This document shows, piece after piece, positions 43,645 to 52,905 of a DNA stretch of 64,000 bases. Position 1 is the stretch's first letter, and each line of letters starts with the position of its first letter. Source of the DNA: Sphingomonas endolithica (GTDB taxonomy: Bacteria > Pseudomonadota > Alphaproteobacteria > Sphingomonadales > Sphingomonadaceae); NCBI RefSeq assembly GCF_025231525.1, contig NZ_CP103057.1, forward strand, positions 2,187,001 to 2,251,000, read 5' to 3'. Position numbers and translations under genes: made by a program. The notes beneath the pieces were generated by a model. That model worked only from the letters and a program-made list of their open reading frames with translations, did not search any database and was not told the origin of the DNA.

Positions 43645-44014
43645 ATGAAGGCGTCGCTGCGTCTCGTCGGGGAAAGCCGCAGCCCGGTGATGGTGATCGA
43701 CGATGTCAGCGGCCATGTCGCGGATCTGATCGCGCTTGCCGCAGCCCTCGCGCCTTTTCCGGCGAGCGCCGGCAACCATTATCCCGGCGTCCGCCGCATC
43801 ATCACGCCCGAGGACGACGCCGCCCATGCCTATGTCCGCCGCCTGCTCGCTGCGGTCGAGCCTCTGCTCGGCGGCGGTGGCGGGCATTCCCGATCGTCTG
43901 GTGATTTATCGCGGGGCATTGCTCCATTCGGGGATCATCCCGCCCGACATGCCGTTCAGCGCCAATCCGCACGCCGCCCGGCTCACCGCCAACATCTTCA
44001 TCGCCGGATGCTGA
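43645..44014 (+). pseudogene. DUF6445 family protein, internally deleted
   Basis: The first 75 codons (MKASLRLVGESRSP...FPASAGNHYPGVRRIITPEDDAAHAYVRRLLAAVEPLL) match the N-terminus of DUF6445. After 43880 another frame gives IPDRLVIYRGALLHSGIIPP and DMPFSANPHAARLTANIFIAG, the family C-terminus. The middle, with the PHxD and YRH motifs of the fold, is missing. A deletion plus frame change explains this. The remnant sits between the CNT transporter and the ligase gene. Confidence 0.65.
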
Positions 44015-44063
44015 CGCCCGCGCAGCACGGGAGCGCGAACGCCGCGCCGGGCGTTAGACCCTG

Positions 44064-45659
44064 ATGCGCGCCTTTGCCGACCTGCTCGATTCGCTGATCT
44101 ACACCCGCTCGCGCAATGCGAAGCTGAAGCTGATCGGCGATTATCTGCGCAGCACGCCCGATCCCGATCGCGGCTGGGGTCTGGCGGCACTGACCGGCGA
44201 TCTCGATTTGCCCGGGGTCAAGCCGGCGGTGATCCGCGGCCTGATCGAGGCGCGCGTGGATCCCGTGCTGTACCGGATGAGCCGCGACTATGTCGGCGAC
44301 AGTGCCGAGACGATCGCCTTGCTGTGGCCAACACCGTCGGTGCCGCCGCCGCACGCCGAGCCGCTCAGCATCTCGCAGGCCGTGGACACGCTGAACGCGC
44401 TGTCGCGCTCCGATGCCCCCGCAGCACTGGCCGGCATGCTCGACCGGCTCGATGCCGAGGAACGCTTCGCCCTCCTCAAGATGGCCACGGGGGCGCTCCG
44501 CATCGGCGTGTCCGCCCGCCTTGCCAAGACCGCGCTCGCCACTGCCTTCGGCATCGATGTCGAGGCGGTCGAGGAAGTGTGGCACGGCATCGCCCCGCCT
44601 TATGCCAGCCTGTTCGCCTGGGCCGAGGGAACCGGCGCCCAGCCGACGACGGAGGACGTGCCGGTATTCCGGCCGTTCATGCTCGCCCATCCGCTGGAGG
44701 ATCTGCGCGTCGATCTCGCCGATTACGCCGCGGAATGGAAATGGGACGGCATCCGCGTGCAGATTGTCCACGTCGCCGGCGAGACCCGGCTGTACAGCCG
44801 CACCGGCGACGACGTGACCGGCAGCTTCCCGGACGTCGCGCGTGCCTTTTCGACCCCCGGCGTGATCGACGGCGAGTTGCTGGTGAAGGGCGAGCATCAG
44901 GGCGGCACGCTGGAGGATGGCGGCGGCGCTGCGAGCTTCAACGCACTGCAGCAGCGGCTCGGGCGCAAGATCGTCTCGGGCAAGATGCTGACCGACTATC
45001 CCGCCTTCGTCCGCGTCTACGACATCCTGTTCGACGGCGCGGAGGACCTGCGCGCCTTGCCCTGGACCGAGCGCCGCGCCCGGCTGGAGCAGTTCGTGGC
45101 GCAGCTCGATCCCGACCGTTTCGATCTCAGCCAGGTGATCGACGCTGCCGACTTCACCGACCTCGAAGGCATCCGCGCCACCGCGCGCGATGCGGCGATC
45201 GAGGGCGTGATGCTCAAGCGGCGCGATTCGCCCTATGTCACCGGCCGCCGCGTCGGCCTGTGGTACAAATGGAAGCGCGATCCGCTCACCGCCGATTGCG
45301 TGATGATGTACGCGCAGCGCGGTTCGGGGCGGCGATCCTCCTTCTACAGCGATTACACCTTTGGCTGCTGGACCGAGGAAGGCGAGTTGCTACCCGTCGG
45401 CAAGGCCTATTCCGGCATCACCGACGACGAACTGAAGATGCTCGACAAGTTCGTGCGCGCCAATACGCTCAACCGCTTCGGCCCGGTACGCGAGGTGGAG
45501 CGCACGCTCGTACTGGAGATCGCATTCGATTCGATCCACGAATCGAAGCGCCACAAATCTGGCGTGGCCATGCGCTTCCCCCGCATCGCGCGGATCAGGA
45601 CCGACAAGCCGGCGGCCGAAGCGGACACGGTGGCGGCGCTGCGCCGGATGATCGTGTAG
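44064..45659 (+). CDS. ATP-dependent DNA ligase (Lhr-associated type)
   Basis: This 531-aa protein has an N-terminal DNA-binding domain and the adenylation motif EWKWDGIR with Lys226 as nucleophile. LYSRTGDDVTGSFPDV, VIDGELLV, VYDILF, GVMLKRRDSPYVTGRR and LWYKWKRD (motifs III-V) follow, then an OB domain. The type is that of ligases encoded with a DEXH helicase and a metallo-beta-lactamase exonuclease; those partners are here at 55.1-58.9 kb, about 10 kb away. It probably works in DNA repair, not replication. Confidence 0.92.
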   Translation: MRAFADLLDSLIYTRSRNAKLKLIGDYLRSTPDPDRGWGLAALTGDLDLPGVKPAVIRGLIEARVDPVLYRMSRDYVGDSAETIALLWPTPSVPPPHAEPLSISQAVDTLNALSRSDAPAALAGMLDRLDAEERFALLKMATGALRIGVSARLAKTALATAFGIDVEAVEEVWHGIAPPYASLFAWAEGTGAQPTTEDVPVFRPFMLAHPLEDLRVDLADYAAEWKWDGIRVQIVHVAGETRLYSRTGDDVTGSFPDVARAFSTPGVIDGELLVKGEHQGGTLEDGGGAASFNALQQRLGRKIVSGKMLTDYPAFVRVYDILFDGAEDLRALPWTERRARLEQFVAQLDPDRFDLSQVIDAADFTDLEGIRATARDAAIEGVMLKRRDSPYVTGRRVGLWYKWKRDPLTADCVMMYAQRGSGRRSSFYSDYTFGCWTEEGELLPVGKAYSGITDDELKMLDKFVRANTLNRFGPVREVERTLVLEIAFDSIHESKRHKSGVAMRFPRIARIRTDKPAAEADTVAALRRMIV

Positions 45660-45712
45660 CGGCAGCGGCCACTTGCGAAGCGGGACGATCAGCTATCGAG
45701 TAAACTAGCGGC

Positions 45713-45970
45713 CGTCACCCCGGACTTGTTCGGCGGTTGTACCCTTCGAACAAGTAATTCGCCGTCATCCCCGCGACGGCGGGGATCCATATACTCGAAC
45801 GTCTGCATTTCAACCGCTAAGCCCGCCACTATGAATCCCCGCCTTCGCGGGGATGACGAACCATGTCTGAAAGGGATAGTTGCCGACTTGTTCCGGGGTC
45901 CACAGTGCCGCAAATCGGCGGCTTCAGAGTGTGCGGCGCGGTGGACCCCGGAACAAGTCCGGGGTGACGA
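45713..45970. repeat. composite REP palindrome split by a 153-bp element
   Basis: Left GTCACCCCGGACTTGTTC and right GGACCCCGGAACAAGTCCGGGGTGAC are the arms of the 32.8-kb type unit. The left arm is split by the 153-bp element, after which GACTTGTTCCGGGGTCCAC resumes. Removing the element and one 9-bp repeat restores a standard unit. Confidence 0.8.
45732..45884 (+). mobile_element. 153-bp MITE-like element, copy 2
   Basis: It has the same ends and length as copy 1 at 40422, with 7 base differences. It is flanked by a perfect 9-bp direct repeat GACTTGTTC (45723-45731 and 45885-45893) that lies in the arm of a REP palindrome. This is the expected footprint of a transposition with 9-bp target duplication. 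No transposase is encoded; the mobilising enzyme is unknown. Confidence 0.75.
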
Positions 45971-46064
45971 GCCGAGGTTTGCGTCCAACCAGAGTGCGCC
46001 GCTGGGACCATGCCTCTGAGAGAACAAAGGTGGTCAGAAATGATCCCTCGCGTTCAACCCATCC

Positions 46065-46137
46065 CCGTTAGTGTCGAGCGAAGTCGAGACACCGGAGCCT
46101 GGGATCGGTGTCTCGACTGCGCTCGACACGAACGGAG
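46065..46137. repeat. REP-like palindrome (CGAGCGAAGTCGAGACACC family)
   Basis: CGTTAGTGTCGAGCGAAGTC..GAGACACC is inverted as GGTGTCTCGAC..GCGCTCGACACGAACGG. It is related to those at 34.17 and 59.07 kb. Confidence 0.8.
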
Positions 46138-46331
46138 GGTTGGATCAATCCGAAGGCTTCATGTTCGAGCGTGAAAGGCAATCATGCGGAGGATGCATGT
46201 CTATGTTCTCCCGCGAAAGCGGGAGCCCAGGGCCCCGGAAACCCACGCCCATGACCCTCGGCTCCAGCTTCTGTCGAGGAACGAAGCCGCCTCGATCCGC
46301 ACGCCACTGATCCAGCACGATCACGGTAAAC

Positions 46332-46583
46332 TCAGTCCGCCGTGCCCAGATTGATCCCGTCATACAATGCCAGAAGATCGTTGACCTCGGCGATCACCGT
46401 CTCCTGCTCCTTGCGCGCGCGCTCGGTCACGTCGTCGATCGGAACCCCGTTGCGGCCGTCATGCACCGTATAGCCCTGGTCCATCAGCCAGATCGCGTCC
46501 ATTGCGCGCGATCGCTGGCGGCGCAGATGGAACACCCATTGTTCGATGATCCCTGCCGGGACCAGGCGATCGAGATTGCCCAT
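46332..46583 (-). CDS. small hypothetical protein
   Basis: This 83-aa soluble protein reads MGNLDRLVPAGIIEQWVFHL, contains AMDAIWLMDQGYTVHDGRNG and a C-terminal helix KEQETVIAEVNDLLALYDG. It has no signal or membrane segment. I do not recognise the family. Clean composition and a sensible start support coding. Confidence 0.6.
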   Translation of the reverse strand: MGNLDRLVPAGIIEQWVFHLRRQRSRAMDAIWLMDQGYTVHDGRNGVPIDDVTERARKEQETVIAEVNDLLALYDGINLGTAD

Positions 46584-46658
46584 GAGATCGCCTATCTACG
46601 CAGTCGCGGCGCCCGCGGATGCGGTGCGCCGGAGGAGACGCTCGGGTCGAGCGTTTCC

Positions 46659-46699
46659 AAAAAAGAAAGACCCGGCACGCCGTACGACGCACCGGGTCT
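46659..46699 (-). terminator. Rho-independent terminator of the cold-shock gene
   Basis: On the minus strand AGACCCGGT...GCCGGGTCT forms a GC-rich stem-loop followed by TTCTTTTTT. It lies 25 bases past the gene's stop. Confidence 0.85.
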
Positions 46700-46723
46700 G
46701 TCCTTATCAATACTCCAACCGCT

Positions 46724-47563
46724 TTACGCGATCGAGGTGAGGTTCACCGCTGCATGCTTGCCGCGACGATCGACTTCGAGCTCGAATTCGAGCCGGTCGC
46801 CTTCGTTGAGGCTGGTCATGCCACCGCGTTCGACCGCGGAGATGTGCACGAACGCATCCGGCTGTCCGTCGTCACGCTGAATGAAGCCGAAGCCCTTCAT
46901 CGCGTTGAAGAACTTGACCGTGCCGGTCGCCTTCTCGCCGGTCAGCTGACGCTGCGGCGCACCACCGGGGGCAGCACCACGCGGGCCTGCACCACCAGGA
47001 GCCGCGGCATCACGCTCACGCGGCGGGCCGCGGTCGGTGACGGCCATCGGCTCGCCGTCGATCTTCAGGTCGGTCGCGGAAATGCGCCCACCGCGATCGA
47101 CCAGCGTGAAGCCCAAGGGCTGGCCCTCGGCCAGACCGGTCAGGCCAGCCTGCTCGACGGCGCTGATATGCACGAACACGTCCTCGCCGCCATCATCGCG
47201 CACGACGAAGCCGAAGCCCTTCTGGCCGTTGAAGAACTTGACCACACCGGTGCCCTCGCCGACCACCTGGGGCGGCATGCCGCGCCCGGCGCCGCCGCCT
47301 GCTCCACCGCCGAAGCCACCACCGCCGCCGCTGCGGAAGCCGCCGCCGCTCGGTACGCCGCCGCCGAAGCGATCACCGCCGCCGCCGCCACCGCCGCCGA
47401 AACGATCGCCGCCGCCGCCGAAGCGGTCACCGCCGCCGCCGCCAAAACGATCACCGCCGCCGCCGAAGCTGCTGCCGCTGTTGAAATCGTCGCCACCGAA
47501 GCCGTCGCGCTTGTCGCGGCCGCGCCCACCGCGATCCCCGCGGCGTCCTTTATCGAAACTCAT
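46724..47563 (-). CDS. double cold-shock-domain protein with glycine-rich N-terminus
   Basis: This 279-aa protein has two cold-shock domains: GTGVVKFFNGQKGFGFVVRDDGGEDVFVHISAVE (residues about 103-170) and ATGTVKFFNAMKGFGFIQRDDGQPDAFVHISAVE (about 210-279). Both keep the RNP1 (KGFGF) and RNP2 (VFVHI/AFVHI) motifs. The first 100 residues are a low-complexity tract of GGGGDRFGGG repeats after an RGG-type start (RRGDRGGRGRDKRD). It probably binds RNA or single-stranded DNA, and the tract may self-associate. The ATG at 47563 is chosen; a longer frame lacks sense. Confidence 0.88.
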   Translation of the reverse strand: MSFDKGRRGDRGGRGRDKRDGFGGDDFNSGSSFGGGGDRFGGGGGDRFGGGGDRFGGGGGGGGDRFGGGVPSGGGFRSGGGGGFGGGAGGGAGRGMPPQVVGEGTGVVKFFNGQKGFGFVVRDDGGEDVFVHISAVEQAGLTGLAEGQPLGFTLVDRGGRISATDLKIDGEPMAVTDRGPPRERDAAAPGGAGPRGAAPGGAPQRQLTGEKATGTVKFFNAMKGFGFIQRDDGQPDAFVHISAVERGGMTSLNEGDRLEFELEVDRRGKHAAVNLTSIA

Positions 47564-47772
47564 GCCCTGTTCGTCTTCCCGGTTCGTCCAAAATCGCCTA
47601 TCGGAATACCAACGCCGGACGAACAGCGCAGATCCCCGGGACACCAAACCGATCGTGCCACCGAATCGGTCTACCTTAAAAAAACGAGTCCCGCGAACGA
47701 ATTCGTCCAAATTGCGGCAGGTTGGCGATCGATGCTTGCATGAATGCCACAGCCTCGGCACATCGAAGCGTC

Positions 47773-48567
47773 ATGTCCCTCGTGCAACTCTTCTCCGATC
47801 CAGCCACATGGGCGGCGCTTGCCACGCTGATCGTGCTGGAAGTGGTGCTCGGCATCGACAACCTCATCTTCATCTCGATCCTGTCGAACAAGCTGCCGCC
47901 CGAGCAGCAGGTCAAGGCACGCCGCCTGGGTATCGGCCTCGCACTCGGTCTGCGGCTCGTCTTGCTGTCGATGATCGCCTGGATCGCCGGGCTTACCGCG
48001 CCGGTGTTCGATCTCGGCATCCAGGGCACACCGGGGCTGCACGGCACGCCGTCGTTCGAGACCGCCTTTTCGTGGCGCGACCTGATCCTGATCGCCGGCG
48101 GTCTTTTCCTGTTGTGGAAGGCGACCAAGGAGATCCATCACACGATGGATCCGCACGAGACGGGCGAGCAGCTGGACAAGAAGGGCAAGACCGCGCTCAG
48201 CTTCGGATCGGCGATCGCGCAGATTCTCGCGCTCGACATGGTCTTCTCGATCGATTCGATCCTCACCGCGATCGGCATGACCGATGATCTGCCGGTGATG
48301 ATCGTCGCGGTGATCGTCGCCGTCACCGTGATGATGCTGGCCGCCACGCCGCTTGCCAATTTCATCGAGGCCAATCCGACCGTGGTGATGCTGGCCCTGG
48401 GCTTCCTGCTGATGATCGGCGCGGTGCTGATCGCCGACGGCTTCGGCGTGCATGTGCCCAAGGGCTATATCTATGCCGCCATGGCATTTTCGGCCGGGGT
48501 CGAGACGCTCAACATCCTGGCGCGCAAGCGCCGCGAACGGCGCGAGGCCGCTGCAACGCGCCATTGA
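47773..48567 (+). CDS. TerC-family membrane protein
   Basis: This 264-aa protein has seven or more helices with [24 protein letters not shown] and [17 protein letters not shown], the paired acidic helices of TerC. Members transport or chaperone metals (Mn export is known for some). The C-terminal tail is basic. I used the ATG at 47773, which matches the family start ([13 protein letters not shown]). It is divergent from the cold-shock gene. Confidence 0.9.
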   Translation: MSLVQLFSDPATWAALATLIVLEVVLGIDNLIFISILSNKLPPEQQVKARRLGIGLALGLRLVLLSMIAWIAGLTAPVFDLGIQGTPGLHGTPSFETAFSWRDLILIAGGLFLLWKATKEIHHTMDPHETGEQLDKKGKTALSFGSAIAQILALDMVFSIDSILTAIGMTDDLPVMIVAVIVAVTVMMLAATPLANFIEANPTVVMLALGFLLMIGAVLIADGFGVHVPKGYIYAAMAFSAGVETLNILARKRRERREAAATRH

Positions 48568-48598
48568 GCGTTCATCCGATCCCCGCTAGGCGGATCGG

Positions 48599-49219
48599 AT
48601 GACCGTACATCTCCACGAAGAAGACATTCCCGCCGGCCTGTTCGCGGACGGCGTCGATATCGCCGTCGATACCGAGACGATGGGCCTGCTCACCCCGCGC
48701 GATCGCCTGTGCGTCGTGCAATTGTCGGATGGCGGGCCGGACGAGCATCTCGTCCGTTTCGGACCGGCCAGCGACTATGACGCGCCCAATCTCTGCGCAC
48801 TGCTCGCCGATCCCACGCGCGTGAAGCTCTATCATTTCGGCCGCTTCGATCTGGCGGCGATCGATCATTATCTCGGCGTCACCGCTGCGCCTGCCTATTG
48901 CACCAAGATCGCCTCGCGGCTGGTGCGCACCTATACCGACCGGCACGGCCTGAAGGAATTGGTCCGCGAGCTGCTGCAGACCGATATCTCCAAGGCGCAG
49001 CAATCCTCCGATTGGGGCGGTCCGGTGCTGAGCGACGCGCAAAAGGATTATGCCGCGTCCGACGTGCGCTATCTCCACCGCCTGCGCGAAGAGCTCGACC
49101 GGCGCCTGGCGCGCGAGGGCCGCACCGCGCTTGCCCAGGCCTGCTTCGATTTCCTGCCGCACCGTGCCGAGCTCGATCTCGCCGGCTGGCCCGAAACCGA
49201 TATCTTCGCGCATGTCTGA
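48599..49219 (+). CDS. ribonuclease D-like 3'-5' exonuclease
   Basis: This 206-aa protein is a single DEDD exonuclease domain: IAVDTETMGLL (Exo I), KLYHFGRFDLAAIDHYLG (Exo II), and DYAASDVRYLHRL (Exo III with Tyr). HRDC domains of full RNase D are missing, as in the short alphaproteobacterial form. It trims structured RNA ends. It overlaps lptC by eight bases, so it leads the lpt operon. Confidence 0.9.
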   Translation: MTVHLHEEDIPAGLFADGVDIAVDTETMGLLTPRDRLCVVQLSDGGPDEHLVRFGPASDYDAPNLCALLADPTRVKLYHFGRFDLAAIDHYLGVTAAPAYCTKIASRLVRTYTDRHGLKELVRELLQTDISKAQQSSDWGGPVLSDAQKDYAASDVRYLHRLREELDRRLAREGRTALAQACFDFLPHRAELDLAGWPETDIFAHV

Positions 49220-49850
49220 GGTCGCCGCCCGGGCGCGGACAGCCCGCCAGATCTGGGCCGCGCCCGGCAGCAGCCACGACCGCTTCGTCGGCCTGTCGCG
49301 CGTCGCATTGCCCGTGATGATCGGCGTGCTGGCCGCGTTCCTGGTCATGGCACCGCTGACGATGCGCGGCGACGTGTCGTTCCTGCTCGACAAGAACAAG
49401 GTCGAGGTCGCTAAGGAACGCCTGCGCATCCAGCAGGCGCGCTATCGCGGCGAGGACAGCAAGGGACGCCCCTTCGCCCTCACCGCCGGCTCCGCGCTGC
49501 AGCGCAGTTCGCGCGAGCCGATCGTGCATTTGAATGCGCTGTCGGCGGCGATCCAGCTGCCCGACGGCCCGGCGACCCTGGTCGCCAACAAGGGTCGCTA
49601 CGATCTCAATACCGAGCAGGTGAATATGGACGGCCCGATCCGCTTCCAGGCGGCGAACGGCTACCGGCTCGATACGCACGACGCGACGGTCGATCTGAAG
49701 ACGCGCAAGATGCAGAGCGGCGGCGCGGTCACCGGCACGGTGCCGCAAGGTAATTTCCGCGCTAATGCGATGAAGGCCGATCTCGAATCGCACATCGTCA
49801 CGCTGGACGGCAACGCCCGCTTGCGGATCGTGCCCGGAAAGACGAAATAG
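49212..49850 (+). CDS. lptC: LPS export protein LptC
   Basis: LptC carries lipopolysaccharide from the LptBFG complex to LptA across the periplasm. The 212-aa protein has one N-terminal membrane anchor (VALPVMIGVLAAFLVMAPLTM) and a beta-jellyroll (RFQAANGYRLDTHDATVDLKTRKMQSGGAVTGTVPQGNFRANAMKADL). It starts inside the exonuclease gene and ends six bases before lptA. Confidence 0.93.
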   Translation: MSEVAARARTARQIWAAPGSSHDRFVGLSRVALPVMIGVLAAFLVMAPLTMRGDVSFLLDKNKVEVAKERLRIQQARYRGEDSKGRPFALTAGSALQRSSREPIVHLNALSAAIQLPDGPATLVANKGRYDLNTEQVNMDGPIRFQAANGYRLDTHDATVDLKTRKMQSGGAVTGTVPQGNFRANAMKADLESHIVTLDGNARLRIVPGKTK

Positions 49851-49856
49851 CCGCCC

Positions 49857-50396
49857 ATGAAGAAGATCGCCTGCCTGCTCGCCTGCGCCTTGCCGCTGCT
49901 GTCCGCTCCGGCCGTGGCGCAGACGCGCCACAATTCGGACGCGCCGATCGATTTCGCGGCCGAACATATCGAATTGCAGGACAAGGCGAACCGCGCGATC
50001 CTGTCGGGCAACGTCTCGGTCAAGCAGGCCGAGATGACCTTGACCGCGGCGCGCATGACCGTCGCCTATACCGGGCAAGTGGTCGACGGCAGCCCGCAGG
50101 TCTCGCGGCTCGATGCATCGGGCGGCGTCACCGTCAACCGGCCGGACCAGAGCGCGCGCGGGCAATATGCGGTCTACGATCTCAACCGCCGCGTCGTGAC
50201 GATGCTCGGCGCCGTCACGCTCAACCAGGGCGGCAACACCGTCAATGGCGGGCGCCTGACGATCAATCTCGATAGCGGCCGTGCGGTTATCGACGGCTCG
50301 TCGGTCGGCGGCGCGCGCACCGGTACCGCCGGCACCACCTCGACTGCCCCCAGTGGCCGCGTGACCGGCCGGTTCTCGGTGCCCAAGCGCAATTAG
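49857..50396 (+). CDS. lptA: LPS transport periplasmic protein LptA
   Basis: LptA forms the periplasmic bridge of LPS. The 179-aa protein has a signal peptide (MKKIACLLACALPLLSAPAVAQ) and an OstA-type beta-jellyroll (IDFAAEHIELQDKANRAILSGNVSVKQ, LTAARMTVAYTG). The C-terminal tail is basic and Thr/Gly-rich. It is positioned between lptC and lptB, as usual. Confidence 0.93.
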   Translation: MKKIACLLACALPLLSAPAVAQTRHNSDAPIDFAAEHIELQDKANRAILSGNVSVKQAEMTLTAARMTVAYTGQVVDGSPQVSRLDASGGVTVNRPDQSARGQYAVYDLNRRVVTMLGAVTLNQGGNTVNGGRLTINLDSGRAVIDGSSVGGARTGTAGTTSTAPSGRVTGRFSVPKRN

Positions 50397-50515
50397 GCGC
50401 TGAATTCGCCGGGTTCGCCGGCTTTGCTCGCCGCCGCCCTTCCAACATCGGCTACGGTGCGCCATATTATGCATGAAGCCTGCCAGATACGCGCAAGCCT
50501 CATGCTAACCCCAGG

Positions 50516-51310
50516 ATGCGAGCAGCGCCGAAGATGACCGACACAGCGATCCTCGACGCGATGCCGCCGATCCACGAACAGGCGACCGGCGCCGGGCTCG
50601 CCGTGGTGTCGATCGCCAAATCCTACGACAAGCGTGTCGTGCTCACCGATGTCTCGGTCACTGTCGGACGCGGCGAAGTGATCGGGCTGCTCGGGCCCAA
50701 CGGCGCCGGCAAGACGACCTGCTTCTATTCGGTAATGGGGTTGGTGAAGCCCGATTCGGGCCGCATCATGCTCGATGGCGACGATATCACCGGCCTGCCG
50801 ATGTACCGCCGCGCGATCCTCGGCCTTGGCTATCTGCCGCAGGAAACCTCGATCTTCCGTGGCCTCTCGGTCGAGCGCAACATCCTCACCGTGCTCGAAC
50901 TGGCCGAGCCCGACAAAACCGCACGCGGCGCCAAGCTGGAAAAGCTGCTCGACGATTTCGGCCTGACCCGCCTGCGTGATGCACCCGCCATGGCGCTGTC
51001 GGGCGGCGAACGTCGCCGCGCGGAAATCGCCCGTGCGCTTGCCGCCGACCCCTCGATCATGCTGCTCGACGAACCGTTTGCCGGCATCGATCCGATCTCG
51101 ATCGCCGACATCCGCGATCTCGTCTGCCAGCTGAAGGAGCGCGGGATCGGCGTGCTGATCACCGACCACAATGTCCGTGAGACGCTCGACATCGTCGACC
51201 GCGCCTACATCATCTATGACGGTCGCGTGCTGTTCACCGGCTCGCCGGCCGAACTGGTCGCCGACGAAAGCGTCCGCCGGCTGTACCTCGGCGAGGGCTT
51301 CTCGCTGTAG
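50516..51310 (+). CDS. lptB: LPS export ABC transporter ATP-binding protein LptB
   Basis: LptB powers LPS extraction from the inner membrane. The 264-aa ABC ATPase has Walker A GPNGAGKTT (60-68), the Q-loop with YLPQETSIFRGLSVERNI, signature LSGGERRRAEIARAL, Walker B IMLLDEPFAGIDP and H-loop ITDHNVRETL. An internal ATG at 50534 is an alternative start. It is followed four bases later by rpoN. Confidence 0.95.
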   Translation: MRAAPKMTDTAILDAMPPIHEQATGAGLAVVSIAKSYDKRVVLTDVSVTVGRGEVIGLLGPNGAGKTTCFYSVMGLVKPDSGRIMLDGDDITGLPMYRRAILGLGYLPQETSIFRGLSVERNILTVLELAEPDKTARGAKLEKLLDDFGLTRLRDAPAMALSGGERRRAEIARALAADPSIMLLDEPFAGIDPISIADIRDLVCQLKERGIGVLITDHNVRETLDIVDRAYIIYDGRVLFTGSPAELVADESVRRLYLGEGFSL

Positions 51311-51314
51311 CCGC

Positions 51315-52823
51315 ATGAGCCTCGCCCCACGCCTCGACCTGCGGCAGTCGCAATCGCTGGTGATGACCCCGCAGCTGCAGCAGGCGATCCGCCTGCTCGC
51401 GCTGTCGAACCTGGAGGTCGAGGGGTTCATCGCCGAGGAGATCGAGCGCAATCCGTTGCTCGAAGCATCCGCACCCGATGATGACGGCCCGACGCAGGAG
51501 CGTGAAGCAACGCTCGAAGCGCGCGAGCCCGCCCCCGCCGACGCGCTGGTCATGGGCAGCGACAGTAGCGGCGAGGCCGCACTCGACGTCGATTTCGCCA
51601 CCGAAAGCTTCCATCACGACAGCCCCTCCGATGGTGCCGGGATGGACGGATCGCTCGGCCTTGCCGGCACCGGCAGCGGCGGCGCCATCGGCGAGGATGG
51701 ACCCGATCTCGATTCCTTTGCCGCCGGCGACCTCAGCCTCGCCGATCATCTGCTCGCACAGGCCGGGACGGTGGTGAACGGCGCCGATCTGTTCATCGCC
51801 GCGCACCTGATCGATCAGATCGACGAATGCGGCTATCTCACCGTCCCGTTGCTGGAGATCGCCAACCGGCTCGGCGTCGCGCTGGCCCGTGTCGAGCATG
51901 TCCTGGGCCTCATCCAGACGTTCGAGCCCACCGGCGTCGGCGCGCGCGATCTGGCCGAATGCCTCAAGCTGCAGGCGATCGAGGCCGATCGCTACGATCC
52001 GTGCATGGCGCGGCTGATCGACCATCTCGATCTGCTCGCGCGCGGCGAACTCACCCGGTTGAAGCGGCTGTGCAACGTCGACGACGAGGATATGGCGGAC
52101 ATGATCCGCGAGTTGCGCGGCTATGATCCAAAGCCCGGCTGCCGCTTCGGCGGCGAACCGGCGCAGGCGGTGACCCCCGACATCTTCATCGCGCGCCGCA
52201 GGGTCGGCGGCAAGGATGGCTGGGGGATCGAGATCAACGCCGCCACGCTGCCGCGGCTCTTGGTCAATCGCGGCTATTATGTCGAACTGTCCGGCGGGCA
52301 GCAGGACAAGGCGAGCAAGGCATGGCTCGGCGAAATGCTCGCCAGCGCCAATTGGCTGGTCAAGGCGCTCGACCAGCGTCAGCGCACCATCGTCAAGGTC
52401 GCGACCGAGATCGTCAAGCAGCAGGAGGCGTTCTTCCTCCACGGCGTCGCGCATCTCAAACCCATGACGCTGCGGCAGGTGGCCGACGCGATCGAGATGC
52501 ACGAATCGACCGTCAGCCGCGTCACCAGCAACAAATATCTCAGCTGCGCGCGCGGGCTGTTCGAGCTGAAATACTTCTTCACCAGCGCGATCCAGTCCTC
52601 CGAAGGCGGCGATGCCGTCTCGGCCCAGGCGGTGAAGGCCGCGATCCGCGCCTTGGTCGCAGCGGAGGGGGCCAAGATCCTGTCCGACGACACCCTGGTC
52701 GAACTGCTGAACGGGCGTGGCTTCGACATCGCCCGGCGCACCGTCGCCAAATATCGCGAGGCACTCGGCATCGGCAGTTCGGTGCAGCGCCGGCGTGCGA
52801 AAGCGCTGGAAGGCGCCGGCTAA
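51315..52823 (+). CDS. rpoN: RNA polymerase sigma-54 factor
   Basis: RpoN directs polymerase to -24/-12 promoters and needs AAA+ activators such as that at 20.6 kb. The 502-aa protein has the N-terminal activator region (LRQSQSLVMTPQLQQAIRLLALSNLEV), an acidic linker, a core-binding domain, the HTH (LRQVADAIEMHESTVSRVTSNKYL) and the RpoN box ARRTVAKYRE (473-482). The ATG at 51315 matches the family start. Confidence 0.96.
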   Translation: MSLAPRLDLRQSQSLVMTPQLQQAIRLLALSNLEVEGFIAEEIERNPLLEASAPDDDGPTQEREATLEAREPAPADALVMGSDSSGEAALDVDFATESFHHDSPSDGAGMDGSLGLAGTGSGGAIGEDGPDLDSFAAGDLSLADHLLAQAGTVVNGADLFIAAHLIDQIDECGYLTVPLLEIANRLGVALARVEHVLGLIQTFEPTGVGARDLAECLKLQAIEADRYDPCMARLIDHLDLLARGELTRLKRLCNVDDEDMADMIRELRGYDPKPGCRFGGEPAQAVTPDIFIARRRVGGKDGWGIEINAATLPRLLVNRGYYVELSGGQQDKASKAWLGEMLASANWLVKALDQRQRTIVKVATEIVKQQEAFFLHGVAHLKPMTLRQVADAIEMHESTVSRVTSNKYLSCARGLFELKYFFTSAIQSSEGGDAVSAQAVKAAIRALVAAEGAKILSDDTLVELLNGRGFDIARRTVAKYREALGIGSSVQRRRAKALEGAG

Positions 52824-52905
52824 AGCTTGATGACTTGGGGGGCATCCCCATCCGTTAAGTTGACGTCATCGTGCTCTACGCAAACGGCCGGCGCGCGCCT
52901 TCTTT

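Larger units (their letters stand above)
45660..46331. other. gene-free region made of repeats
   Basis: No coding frame is supported over these 670 bases. It holds the second 153-bp element, the arms of a GTCACCCCGGACTTGTTCC palindrome, a CGTGTCGAGCGAAGTCGAG palindrome (46065-46137) and a half-unit TTCTCCCGCGAAAGCGGGAG at about 46205. Apparent open frames here read through the repeats. Confidence 0.7.

Noticed and set aside
40400..46000. Possible CRISPR array from the repeated palindromic units
   Set aside because: The units are few, differ in length, lack regular spacers and have no cas genes nearby.
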